Shown: positions 8,853 through 17,924 of the stretch, piece after piece
Numbering within the stretch: position 1 is the first letter of the stretch
How the letters are laid out: each line of letters starts with the position of its first letter
Position numbers and translations under genes: made by a program
Notes under the pieces: generated by a model
Told to the model about the DNA's origin: nothing
The model's database searches: none
The model's input: only the letters and a program-made list of their open reading frames with translations
NCBI GenBank assembly: GCA_001915385.1
Contig: MNQK01000028.1
Location: 1 to 64,000 of the forward strand
Source of the DNA: Bacteroidales bacterium 52_46
GTDB taxonomy: Bacteria; Bacteroidota; Bacteroidia; Bacteroidales; Muribaculaceae
Direction of reading: 5' to 3'
DNA: 64,000 nucleotides

Positions 8853-10031
8853 TTATTGCTGTGGCTGCTGGGCCTGTTGCTGCGCGGCCTTGGCTGCTGC
8901 GTCGACGGGCACGATTTCCATGTTGGGGCGCAGCTTGTTGCCTACACCCTCTACGGCTATCACATTGCCGGGTTCAAGTCCGGAGGTGACGACGTATATT
9001 TTGCCGTCGTTGACCTTGGAGATGGTGATGGGCGTGGATACCACCTTGTTGGAGTCGTTGACTACGTAGACGAATTTGCGGTCCTGAAGTTCGAATGTGG
9101 CTTTCTGCGGTATGACGATGGCATTCTCCTCATGCATCGGTATGACTATCTGGCCGGTGGAGCCTGAACGGAGCATGCTGTTGGGATTGTCGAACAATGC
9201 CCTGACTGTGGCGGCGCCGGTGCCGGTGCCGATGACTCCCGATACTGTGGCAACCTTGCCTTCCACGGGGAATATCGAGCCGTCGGCGAGCTGCAGTTTC
9301 ACCGCAGGCATCTGGGCGATCTGCTGCTCGAGCGATTTCGAGCCGTTCTCGGTCATGTCGAGTATGTCTTTCTCGGTGAGCGAGAAGTAGGCATATACCT
9401 CCGAGTTGTCGCTCACTGTAGTCAGCGGCTGAGCCATGGAGGGAGAGGCCAGTGAGCCTTCGCGGAAAGGTATTGAGCCTATCACGCCTGAACTCGGTGC
9501 CGTCACTACGGTGTACGCGAGGTTTTTGCGCGCCGACGTAAGGGCGGCGTTGGCTGTGGCGAGATTTGATTTGGCATTGGCCAGGTCGTTTTTGGCGAGC
9601 TGGTTCTCATATTCGGAGATGATGTTTTTGTCAAAGAGAGCCTGTTTCTGGTCGGCGGTCATCTGTGCGGACTTCACGGCGGTCTGGGCTGCGCTTACGG
9701 CTGCCGATGCCTGGTCGACGGCTGCCTGGTACTGTACCTGGTCGAGCACAAAGAGTGTCTGGCCTTTCTGTACGCGCTGGCCTTCGTCGACGAGCACCTG
9801 TGTGATGAATCCCGACACTTGCGGACGTATTTCAATGTCTGTTTTTCCCTTGATTGTGGCGGGGTAGGACTGCGATAAGTCGATGTCGCTGTAGGCTACC
9901 GTCTGTGTCGCGATGGTGGGTGCCGGCATTTGCTGCTGGGCCTGGTCCTCCTTTTTCGAGCATGACACAGATGTCACTAATGCTACGGCCATCATTGTGG
10001 CGGTTGCTTTGGTTGTGATTAGTCGTTTCAT
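8853..10031 (-). CDS. RND efflux periplasmic adaptor (membrane fusion lipoprotein)
   Basis: HlyD/AcrA-like adaptor joining the pump to the outer-membrane channel. It is 392 aa with a lipoprotein signal (VALVTSVSC, Cys about 24), a barrel-sandwich half (IEIRPQVSGFITQVLVDEGQRVQKGQ), a long Ala/Gln coiled-coil hairpin (about 100-170), a returning half (VVTAPSSGVIGSI) and a beta-barrel/membrane-proximal part. The C-terminus is low complexity, rich in Ala and Gln. First gene of the operon, 82 bp before the pump. No dedicated regulator gene is adjacent. Confidence 0.95.
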   Translation of the reverse strand: MKRLITTKATATMMAVALVTSVSCSKKEDQAQQQMPAPTIATQTVAYSDIDLSQSYPATIKGKTDIEIRPQVSGFITQVLVDEGQRVQKGQTLFVLDQVQYQAAVDQASAAVSAAQTAVKSAQMTADQKQALFDKNIISEYENQLAKNDLANAKSNLATANAALTSARKNLAYTVVTAPSSGVIGSIPFREGSLASPSMAQPLTTVSDNSEVYAYFSLTEKDILDMTENGSKSLEQQIAQMPAVKLQLADGSIFPVEGKVATVSGVIGTGTGAATVRALFDNPNSMLRSGSTGQIVIPMHEENAIVIPQKATFELQDRKFVYVVNDSNKVVSTPITISKVNDGKIYVVTSGLEPGNVIAVEGVGNKLRPNMEIVPVDAAAKAAQQQAQQPQQ

Positions 10032-10137
10032 TACTTTTTATACTGTTTCTCTGTTAGTTAATTCTGTATTTTTTTTCGAGTCATCCCTTTGTCGGGCACC
10101 CTCAGGCTCTCGCCGCGGATGCCGTTCCCTCGTGCCG

Positions 10138-10174
10138 TGACGTCGGTGAAGCGTATGGCGTGACGTCGGCTAAG
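10138..10174. promoter_or_regulatory. Candidate operator: direct repeat TGACGTCGGYKAAG
   Basis: TGACGTCGGTGAAG (10138-10151) and TGACGTCGGCTAAG (10161-10174) are direct repeats with 23 bp between their starts, just downstream of the predicted start of the efflux operon transcript. Direct repeats in this position suit a repressor or response-regulator site, but the binding protein is unknown. Confidence 0.4.
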
Positions 10175-10187
10175 TGTATAATATGTG

Positions 10188-10195
10188 CAAAGTTA
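10188..10195 (-). promoter_or_regulatory. Putative -7 box of the efflux operon
   Basis: Plus-strand CAAAGTTA reads TAACTTTG on the minus strand, matching TAnnTTTG. It lies about 160 bp upstream of the adaptor start codon. A -33 TTTG is not obvious. Confidence 0.5.
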
Positions 10196-10255
10196 CCAAC
10201 AATAACGTCTAAAAGCCGCTAAAAAATGATTAAAAGATGTTACCGTTAACTTTTA

Positions 10256-11239
10256 TTAGTAAGCCGTGCATATATTGTCGATCCATAATGTCAGTCCGAT
10301 TGTGCCTGTATATGCTTCGCCCGAGGCGGCCGATGCCATCACGATTATGTGGGTCGGCACGGCGTTGGCGCTGTCCCAGCCTACTTCCTTGACCGGCACC
10401 ATCTTGCCCTTGCTGTTGCGGGCGTAGTAGCTCTTGTCGGCAGGTATGAGACCCATGTACGGGCGGTAGTCGGGCGATGACGTGATGTCGCCGTATAGAA
10501 TCGGGAGCCTGTAGCCGTTGACCCATCCCGAAGTGGATTTGTCGAACCGCACTCTTGCCGTGCCTACACGCTTGGCGCATATATTGCCCTTTTCGTCCTC
10601 CCAGCGGCGCTGGAGATACACAAGCACTTCGGCATTCTCATGCCCGGGAAGTTCCTTTTTCTTCCCGAATCCGCTTGAATAGACGCGGCCGGCGTTGGCG
10701 GGGATTTCGAGGCGGTAGTCAAAGCAGAGCGCTTTCGGGCGCCGGGTGAACGGTATGCCCATCTCCATCTTGCTGTAAGGGTCGGAGGTGGACCCGATAG
10801 GTTCAATCATTTCCCCGAGAAATATCGAGCCTGCCACGACCACATCTATGTTGATGATGCCGGCTGCTTTGCAACGTTCCATGATGGTGGTCAGTTTGGC
10901 GCATTTGTCCGAACCCGAGCGGGTGTCGGGCACCACGGCGCAGCTGCCTTTCGATATGCCCATCACTTTGGCATAGACGTTTGACGTGGCCCAGGGCGAG
11001 CCTCCGAGATTCTTATATGCTTTCGCGCCTTCTATGGTCTGCGCGGGGCCTATCTCATAGAGCGTCTTGGTGTGGCCGCCGATGATTTGCGACTCAGGTA
11101 TGTTGCGCGTGATCCAGCTGTTGAAATCGCCGTATTTGAAAGGTTCGGTCTTTGATTGGGAGAAGCCCGGAAATGTTGCGGCGTTGCACACGGCGAACGC
11201 GGCGACGCATTTCCATATAGCTACTGTAAATTTTCCCAT
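10256..11239 (-). CDS. Secreted PCMD-like domain protein
   Basis: 327 aa with an N-terminal signal peptide (about 1-28). The body resembles the PCMD family (putative carbohydrate metabolism domain): an NAYS-like N-terminal part with SPWATSNVYAKV, a central ALCFDYRLEIPANAG strand pair, and the closing IIVMASAASGEAYTGTIGLTLWIDNI, where family members typically end with a Trp/Tyr-Val-Asp strand. Members are often exported Bacteroidales surface proteins near glycan-use loci; here no SusC/SusD pair is present, so the role is unknown. It reads toward the efflux operon but about 225 bp separates them, including that operon's putative promoter. Confidence 0.65.
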   Translation of the reverse strand: MGKFTVAIWKCVAAFAVCNAATFPGFSQSKTEPFKYGDFNSWITRNIPESQIIGGHTKTLYEIGPAQTIEGAKAYKNLGGSPWATSNVYAKVMGISKGSCAVVPDTRSGSDKCAKLTTIMERCKAAGIINIDVVVAGSIFLGEMIEPIGSTSDPYSKMEMGIPFTRRPKALCFDYRLEIPANAGRVYSSGFGKKKELPGHENAEVLVYLQRRWEDEKGNICAKRVGTARVRFDKSTSGWVNGYRLPILYGDITSSPDYRPYMGLIPADKSYYARNSKGKMVPVKEVGWDSANAVPTHIIVMASAASGEAYTGTIGLTLWIDNICTAY

Positions 11240-11453
11240 TATAATTGTATTTTCTGCTTCTTATCTTTAATTTCGACTGCAAATATAAGTAATTAATGAC
11301 AGTAATTATCCTTTTTTACTCCACGTAAGCCATTTCCCCTACAATTTTAGAAAATCTGACTATTTTTAAAGGGGAAAACGACATCAGAAAAATGTCGGTT
11401 ACAATCGTGTGACAAAAAAATGACAATTAAATGAAAAAAATTATAAATAAAAT

Positions 11454-11483
11454 TTTGGATTTGAAAATAATTGTTTACTTTTG
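11454..11483 (+). promoter_or_regulatory. Promoter of the C10 protease gene
   Basis: TTTGG (-33, about 11454-11458) and TACTTTTG (-7, 11476-11483) fit the Bacteroidetes TTTG / TAnnTTTG promoter with suitable spacing. Transcription should begin near 11490. Confidence 0.65.
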
Positions 11484-11489
11484 CAGCGA

Positions 11490-11558
11490 TAAGTAACTGT
11501 TCAAAGTTATTTTGATAATGAGAAGAGTTTGTATAAAATAATTTTGAACTGTTACTTA
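11490..11558 (+). promoter_or_regulatory. Stem-loop at the predicted mRNA 5' end
   Basis: Positions 11490-11513 and 11535-11558 are 24-nt inverted repeats with two mismatches, separated by a 21-nt loop. The stem begins where transcription from the upstream promoter is predicted to start, so the mRNA would be capped by a hairpin. Stabilisation or regulation are both possible. Confidence 0.55.
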
Positions 11559-11757
11559 ATATTCCTAAAGTCAATAAACGTCCCCCATGCGCACAGGTTT
11601 ACCGGCCATCATGGACGTGTTCAAGAAACTATTTATTTATAGAGCTGATTGAAGGCTTCCGATATGGCTGAATGTCAGTATAATTCATCACTTTTACGGG
11701 TAAAAGAAAATTTTAAGTTCTATTTATATTTTTTGTAACGAAAATTAACCTAAAGTC

Positions 11758-14700
11758 ATGTTTAATCATTGCTCGAAAAAGCTGATTTTCCCGCTTCTTG
11801 CATGTGCTGCGACTATGTCCCATGCCGAAGTGGTGACAGTAGACAATGCGAAGCAGCTGGCGGCTGACTTCTTCAGTGCAAGCAGTCTTGACAGACTGGA
11901 TTCGACAGATGCCCTTGACCTGGCATACGTTTGCGGTACGGCATCCCACCCCGTTTATTATGTGTTCAATGCCCGTGAGGGTGCGGGCTACATCATCATC
12001 TCGGCTGATGACTGCACCACGCCGGTGCTCGGTTATTCACTCGAGGGGCGTTACGACGCGTCAATGATGCCTCCCGCCATGAACTGGATGATGCACGGGC
12101 TTGAAAGTGAAATCAAGGCGGCTCCGTCGCTTCAGCGGCCCGTGCCTTTGGCCGAACGCCGTAAGATGGTACGCCGTGCGGCTCAAAGCAATGAGAGAAT
12201 CCTTCTCGAGACCCCGCAGTGGCGTCAGGAAGCCCCCTTCAACCGTCATATACCCGGCAATGCCCTTACAGGCTGCGTAGGCACTGCCATGGCTATGATC
12301 ATGAAGTATCACGCCTACCCCGAGCATGGTACCGGAAGCTACAACGGGGTGAATTTCGATGTCGCATACGACTGGGCCAACATGCGCATGGACGCCTACC
12401 GTTCAGGATATTCCGACGCCGAGGCCGAGGCGGTATCAACCCTGATCTACCATACGGCTGCAAGTATCGGCACCCAGTTCGGCTACTCGGGTTCGAGCGC
12501 CTACGAAGTGAAAGTGCCCGCAGCCCTTGTCAACTACTTCGGCTATGACCCCGGAGTATCATATAAAAAGCGATCGGAGACCCCAACACAGGCCGAATTC
12601 GACCGCCTGGTCGAGAACGAGATACGCCAGCACCGCCCCGTGCTGTATTGCGGTCAGGACGTTACCGCCGGCCATGCCTTCGTCGTCGACGGCTACGACC
12701 CCCTCACGGGAATGATACATGTCAACTGGGGCTGGGGTGGCGCCGACGGCAACAACAACGGCGGCTGGTATGCGAGCACCGCTCTCAACCCTACCGTAAG
12801 CCAGTCACACAGCTTCAACAACCTTACCACCATTATATATAATATCAAACCGGGCAACGGTTCCAACTCGGCATGGTCGCCGCTGCATATCACTGCCGAC
12901 GGCCGCCAGCCCGGCATGAGCTCCGACCTCGACGGCGACCTTGTGGCAGGAAAGGAATTTACCGTTCGCGTCGGCAACATCAAGAACCTCAGCTACGATA
13001 AATTTTCCGGAAAATTCGCCGTTGCCCTCTTTGATGCAGAAGGCACTTTCAAATGCACGCTGAGCAAGATTGACGGCATGACCCTTGCCGGCATGGCAAT
13101 CTATCCGTCAGCTTCCGTGGCCTATCTCTGCCGGCTTCCCGAAGGGATGGCTGTCGCCGACGGCGACATGATAAGGATGGCCACAAGCGCCGACAACGGG
13201 CAGACATGGCTCCCGATGGCCGGCGAGCTTGTCACCGTAAATGAAATTCCCGCCAAAGGCGCCGTTCCACAATACTTCTCCGTGAGCACTCCCGGCGCGA
13301 TTCAGGGGGCTGCTTTCACAGGCGACAGCAAGGTGATAAAGGGCTGGAACTATACATTCCGCGTAGTCCCCTCCAATCCCGAGCGCGATGTCGTCACCGT
13401 CAAGGGCAACGGCTACCTGCTCACCCCGGGCGCTGACTATACCTACACTATAAATAATGTGCTTGACGACATGGAGATTGCCGTATACGTCCAGCCTGCA
13501 TCAGAAGTGAAGGAGAAACGCAGCATCTGGGTAGGTCAGCCCGGCACTCTCGAGACTCTCATACAGGGCGCCGATGCCGGTACTATCAAGGACCTCACCC
13601 TCTTCGGCACGATTGACGCACGCGACTTCGCTTTCATGAAAGCAAGCATGAAGCTCACGCGCCTCGACCTTTCGGGCGTAAGGATTGCAGCCAACGGTAC
13701 AAATCAGGCAAATGCCATACCGCGCGATGCTTTCCGCAACCTCTGGAGCCTCAAAGAGGTGATACTCCCCTCCGGCGTCAACCGCCTGAACAACGGATGT
13801 TTCCGCTCGTGCGGCATTACCAGCATCGTAATCCCTGCGGCGGTAAATACTTACGAATATAATGTATTCAACGGTGCGTCATATCTGAAAGATGTATGGG
13901 TGCTCAATCCTACACCGGCATTCGTAAACTGGTGCGTGTTCCGCGGCACACCATCCGACAGAACCGTACACTGTGTCAATATGGGAGCGGCCGGAACCTA
14001 CAAACAGAACAAATACTGGAACCAGCCCGATATTGACGCCAACGTGACATTCACATGTCCCTGGCAGGACAAGCAGGAATTCCCCACCGTCACCGACTGT
14101 GCATTCGCCGTGATGGAGGACAAGGATGTGAAATTCACCTGCGATACCGACCCCGGACGCTATGCTCCCGGCACCAAAATCATATTCAAGGCCGAGCATA
14201 TAGCCGACGACGACAACCGCATGGACGTATATGCCAACTCCACCCTGCTTAAGCCCGATGCCGAAGGATACTATTCCACGACTCTCGCTGCCGGCACAAT
14301 TATCCACTTCGACCTCGTGGAGCCTGCCGCTGTAAGCGAACTTCCCTCTCCCTGGGCGCTTACCGACGCAACAGGCAGTGTCGGACTGCTTACCGACGCC
14401 GTCAACGTGATGCCCGGTGTGCCGTTCACTATCCGTGTCAATGCTTTCGACGCCCCCTCCAAGGCTTTCTGGGCAGCTGTGCTCACCACTGCCGACGGTC
14501 GCATCAAGGAGTTCATTTCGCCCGTAAGCAACTGGTCGGCCGAGCCCGGCACTAACTTCAGGATGAATGTATCATGCTGCGTCAAGGAAGCTACCGTGCG
14601 TGAAGGCAATCTTATCCGCCTCGTCACCTCTATCGACAAAAAGAACTGGAAACTGGTCCATGGCGTCAACGACGATGTCATAGCGGCCCTCCCGGCTCTC

Positions 14701-17700
14701 AACAACACCACTCCGGTCTACAACTTCACCTTCCCCGAGGGAATCGAAAAGCAGGCCAATCTTTCAGGCATAGTGACAAGCGCCGTGCGCGGCCGTGACC
14801 TTACTTTCAAGATTACGCCGAAATCGGCAGGAAATGTCATAACAATGCTTGTCAACGGTGTGCCGTACGTCAAAGAGGCTAAATCGGTCAGCTATTCGTT
14901 TGTGGCAAAGGAGGACATTGATTTTGACATCAGGGTTATCTCTCCCGACCAGATGGAAGCGGTAGTATTTGACCTTCAGCCCGGCGAACGCCTCTGGGAT
15001 CCGAACAACGCTACACTTAAGGAGCAGCGACGCAACGCGCTTCGCCCCAAAGTAGTGGTTAAAGGCAACATTGACTATACCGACCTCGCCCTGTTCCGTG
15101 AAATTCAGGCATGGAATACCGTGGTATCCCTTGACCTTTCCGGCGCTGTTATCGTTGCCGACAGAGCTAATGCAAAAGCATATCCGGCCAATGTATTCCC
15201 GCCCAATGCTTTCTGCCCGGGTTCTAACAAGACGGCTAATATCAAGCTGAAAGAGCTCAAATTCCCCGCATCGGTTACATCGATTGGTGCAAGCGCATTG
15301 TACAAATGCGATAAAATCAAGGAACTGGAGTTGCCCGTCAATCTTGACAATTTCGTCGGCAGCGGCTGGTGGAATTATGCCGGAGGTCTGAAGAAAGACT
15401 GCTTCCTGGGCTGCACGTCGCTTACTACCCTTTACGTTCCCTGTGTTCCGAAAAACGGCAGCATAGTACACCACATCAACACTTCGCATGGCGCTAATCA
15501 AAGTGCTGACTGTAATAATCTCGGCCTTAATGACTGCAGTAAGGTGACCGTCGTGGTCAACCCCGATTATCTTAAGGCATATACGACCCGTCATGACGGT
15601 GCCGATTCAGACGACTGGCGCAACCTGTGGGTATACAACGGTTTCAATATCGTAGGCGAATATCCCGTATATGGCGTCAACTATCAGGTCGACCGCTGCT
15701 TCGTGTCCGACAAATCTCTTGATATTAAGCAGGTCGTCTCTTTCCTCGGCAATAATATCCCGCTGGAATCCATTGATTTCTCAGGAAAACTGTATGTAGG
15801 AGCCAAAAGTGCGGTGACGGCCAACCGTCCTGACAATGTCGATGCGTACGACGCTTCCCGTCAGGTCAAGGTATACGATAACGGCAAGCTGCTCGGCGAT
15901 GACAAAATAGCCGACGACGGTTCCATTGCCCTCACTTATTACAACCCCAACAAGCACGCCGACAAGAGCGGTGACCATGACATCGAGGTTGTCTATCTCT
16001 ATGATGTGACCTTCAACTGCGTTTCCGGCAACATTAAGATTGCCCCTGAAGTCCGCAACAATGAATCGCTCGGAGATGCCGCGACCGAGTTCGAATATCT
16101 GAATTACTACAATGCAGCTGCTCCGGTGCTTCAGGGCGTAAAAGAAGGCTCTCAGGTTCGCTTTAAGGTTTCGGTCGAGAGTGTTGACGAGTCACGAGTC
16201 AGACCGATGGTCAAAGTCGGTGAAAGCGTCGTATCGGCCGACGATGAAGGCTACTATACAGTCGATGTGAATGATACCGACCTTACCGTCAATGTATTTA
16301 CCGTGCCTGTCAACGGTGCCGAACTTTCACCGGCTGAGGTTGAGGTCATCGACCCCGAAGAAGCAGTTGATGTGACGCATATCGCACTTTCCGGCGGTAT
16401 CGCACCCGAAAAAGTAAAAGAGATTGTCGACAAACTTCCCGCTCTCCAGGAACTTGACCTGTCGGAGCTTTCCGAAGCTCTTCCCGAAGGCGCTATGGCC
16501 GGCAAAGAGACTCTTGTCACTGTGATACTTCCCGGTGCCTCAGTTATCGAGGCAAACACATTCGAAGGATGTACCAACCTGACTAATGTGGTAGTGCCCG
16601 AGTGTGTCAACGTTATCGGTGCCAATGCATTCAAAAACTGCCGTTCGCTCAAAAATCTGAGCTTCTCGGGAATTACCGGTATAGGCGCCAATGCTTTCAA
16701 CGGCTGCGACCGCCTTACGGGCATCATATTCACGGCCGACCGTCCCGACGCGGCTCCCGCACGTGTGCGTCGTGCCGCCGGTGCTGTCAATACCGACGGT
16801 TATGAGGACGATGCGTTTGCCGGACTCAATCCCAACTGTTTCGTATATCTCGACGAGGGAGTGGCTGCCCCCGATATCGCCAATGTCAACTACATACAGG
16901 TCCGTCAGGATGCTTCTTCCGAGTCAGGCCGCGTATATGAGGCCTTGGGCAATATCGTAATCAGTCCCGAAAATGATTTCCAGGTCGTCAATGCCTTCAG
17001 TATTACCGAAGGCAACACCATCTCGATGGAGATGCCGCTCAACACCACTGACAGCGGCGACAACGGCTGGAAACCGCTTGTACTTCCGTTCACGCCAGCT
17101 ATGGTGACCGACGTTCAGGGCAATGAGATGACGCAGTATACGCGCAAGGCTGTCAGCAACTCCAATGGCTTGTACATGACCGCATCTTTCGATGCCAAAG
17201 GCAACCTCGGCCTGACCGACGGCATAAAGGCAAACACTCCTTATCTTGCCGCGCTTTTCAAAAATGAAGGAAATGCTTCAGTGCGTTTTGTGGCCGGAGC
17301 GTGCGAAGTGCCGCAGACTCCCGACGAGATAAGTGCCGAGGGCGCGGAATATACCCTCGGGGCCACCTTCTCGGGTCGCGATGTCGAAGCTGCCGGTACC
17401 TACCTGCTCCGCGAGGACGGAAGTGCCTTTGACGAAGCCGTCGCTCAGATTGAACCCCTCGCCGAAAGCGATGCCGATGGTATGGCTGCTGCGGTTGCCC
17501 TGTCACCGTTCACCGTATATGCCGTATCCGGTTCCGGAGTCTCCAATATCCCCGTCGATGTAGATGTCACCGAATTGAAGCCGACAGGTATAACCGCTCC
17601 CGAGCAGCCGCAGCCTTTGGTGATTTCACGCGATGGCGATTCTCTCGTGATATGCTCGGATTGCGACACCGCGGTCGACCTGTTCAATGTTGCCGGAATG

Positions 17701-17796
17701 CATGTTAGGACATTGCAGCTTGTCAAGGGACGCAATGTGGTAGACGGCATACTTCCCGGTGTATATATCCTCGGCGGCAAAAAGGTCGTGCTGTAA
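11758..17796 (+). CDS. Secreted C10 (streptopain-like) cysteine protease with leucine-rich repeats
   Basis: 2012 aa exported protein. Signal peptide (about 1-23), inhibitory-type propeptide (about 24-130), then a C10 peptidase domain: catalytic Cys173 in TGCVGTAMAMIMKYH, His306 in GHAFVVDGYD, and the VNWGWGG strand (Asn323). Two similar modules of about 350-400 residues follow (from about 370 and 864), each a beta-sandwich-like part plus BspA-type LRR (LDLSG at about 630 and 1125); a third LRR block begins about 1540 (EANTFEGCTNLTNVV, IGANAFNGC). The last 80 residues (VDLFNVAGM ... LPGVYILGGKKVVL) match a type IX secretion sorting domain. Likely surface-attached or released protease acting on host or community proteins; target unknown. 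Confidence 0.9.
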   Translation: MFNHCSKKLIFPLLACAATMSHAEVVTVDNAKQLAADFFSASSLDRLDSTDALDLAYVCGTASHPVYYVFNAREGAGYIIISADDCTTPVLGYSLEGRYDASMMPPAMNWMMHGLESEIKAAPSLQRPVPLAERRKMVRRAAQSNERILLETPQWRQEAPFNRHIPGNALTGCVGTAMAMIMKYHAYPEHGTGSYNGVNFDVAYDWANMRMDAYRSGYSDAEAEAVSTLIYHTAASIGTQFGYSGSSAYEVKVPAALVNYFGYDPGVSYKKRSETPTQAEFDRLVENEIRQHRPVLYCGQDVTAGHAFVVDGYDPLTGMIHVNWGWGGADGNNNGGWYASTALNPTVSQSHSFNNLTTIIYNIKPGNGSNSAWSPLHITADGRQPGMSSDLDGDLVAGKEFTVRVGNIKNLSYDKFSGKFAVALFDAEGTFKCTLSKIDGMTLAGMAIYPSASVAYLCRLPEGMAVADGDMIRMATSADNGQTWLPMAGELVTVNEIPAKGAVPQYFSVSTPGAIQGAAFTGDSKVIKGWNYTFRVVPSNPERDVVTVKGNGYLLTPGADYTYTINNVLDDMEIAVYVQPASEVKEKRSIWVGQPGTLETLIQGADAGTIKDLTLFGTIDARDFAFMKASMKLTRLDLSGVRIAANGTNQANAIPRDAFRNLWSLKEVILPSGVNRLNNGCFRSCGITSIVIPAAVNTYEYNVFNGASYLKDVWVLNPTPAFVNWCVFRGTPSDRTVHCVNMGAAGTYKQNKYWNQPDIDANVTFTCPWQDKQEFPTVTDCAFAVMEDKDVKFTCDTDPGRYAPGTKIIFKAEHIADDDNRMDVYANSTLLKPDAEGYYSTTLAAGTIIHFDLVEPAAVSELPSPWALTDATGSVGLLTDAVNVMPGVPFTIRVNAFDAPSKAFWAAVLTTADGRIKEFISPVSNWSAEPGTNFRMNVSCCVKEATVREGNLIRLVTSIDKKNWKLVHGVNDDVIAALPALNNTTPVYNFTFPEGIEKQANLSGIVTSAVRGRDLTFKITPKSAGNVITMLVNGVPYVKEAKSVSYSFVAKEDIDFDIRVISPDQMEAVVFDLQPGERLWDPNNATLKEQRRNALRPKVVVKGNIDYTDLALFREIQAWNTVVSLDLSGAVIVADRANAKAYPANVFPPNAFCPGSNKTANIKLKELKFPASVTSIGASALYKCDKIKELELPVNLDNFVGSGWWNYAGGLKKDCFLGCTSLTTLYVPCVPKNGSIVHHINTSHGANQSADCNNLGLNDCSKVTVVVNPDYLKAYTTRHDGADSDDWRNLWVYNGFNIVGEYPVYGVNYQVDRCFVSDKSLDIKQVVSFLGNNIPLESIDFSGKLYVGAKSAVTANRPDNVDAYDASRQVKVYDNGKLLGDDKIADDGSIALTYYNPNKHADKSGDHDIEVVYLYDVTFNCVSGNIKIAPEVRNNESLGDAATEFEYLNYYNAAAPVLQGVKEGSQVRFKVSVESVDESRVRPMVKVGESVVSADDEGYYTVDVNDTDLTVNVFTVPVNGAELSPAEVEVIDPEEAVDVTHIALSGGIAPEKVKEIVDKLPALQELDLSELSEALPEGAMAGKETLVTVILPGASVIEANTFEGCTNLTNVVVPECVNVIGANAFKNCRSLKNLSFSGITGIGANAFNGCDRLTGIIFTADRPDAAPARVRRAAGAVNTDGYEDDAFAGLNPNCFVYLDEGVAAPDIANVNYIQVRQDASSESGRVYEALGNIVISPENDFQVVNAFSITEGNTISMEMPLNTTDSGDNGWKPLVLPFTPAMVTDVQGNEMTQYTRKAVSNSNGLYMTASFDAKGNLGLTDGIKANTPYLAALFKNEGNASVRFVAGACEVPQTPDEISAEGAEYTLGATFSGRDVEAAGTYLLREDGSAFDEAVAQIEPLAESDADGMAAAVALSPFTVYAVSGSGVSNIPVDVDVTELKPTGITAPEQPQPLVISRDGDSLVICSDCDTAVDLFNVAGMHVRTLQLVKGRNVVDGILPGVYILGGKKVVL

Positions 17797-17803
17797 CTCT
17801 TCA

Positions 17804-17868
17804 CCGGTCAATACAAAAATAAAGTGGACGTACCGATTGTACGTCCACTTTATTTTTGTATTGACCGG
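17804..17868. terminator. Bidirectional terminator
   Basis: A 65-nt hairpin with about 30 paired bases (CCGGTCAATAC ... GTATTGACCGG, inner GTGGACGTAC / GTACGTCCAC, 5-nt loop) with A- and U-rich stretches inside the stem. It serves the convergent C10 and M13 peptidase genes. Confidence 0.85.
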
Positions 17869-17924
17869 AATTATATTCCGTGGTATGTGGCCATTTCAGG
17901 CAGTCCCTGATTTTTTGAACCGTA

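Larger units (their letters stand above)
11240..11757. other. Divergent intergenic region, AT-rich
   Basis: About 518 bp between two divergent exported-protein genes. It holds a minus-strand -7 box (CAAATATA, 11280-11287) for the PCMD-like gene, a plus-strand promoter (11454-11483) and an unusually long leader (about 265 nt) for the C10 protease that begins with a stem-loop (11490-11558). A 21-codon frame at 11587 was judged too weak to call. Confidence 0.6.

Noticed and set aside
11587..11652. 21-codon frame in the C10 leader
   Set aside because: It starts with ATG and has a plausible composition, but there is no family, no spacing evidence and the length is within chance.
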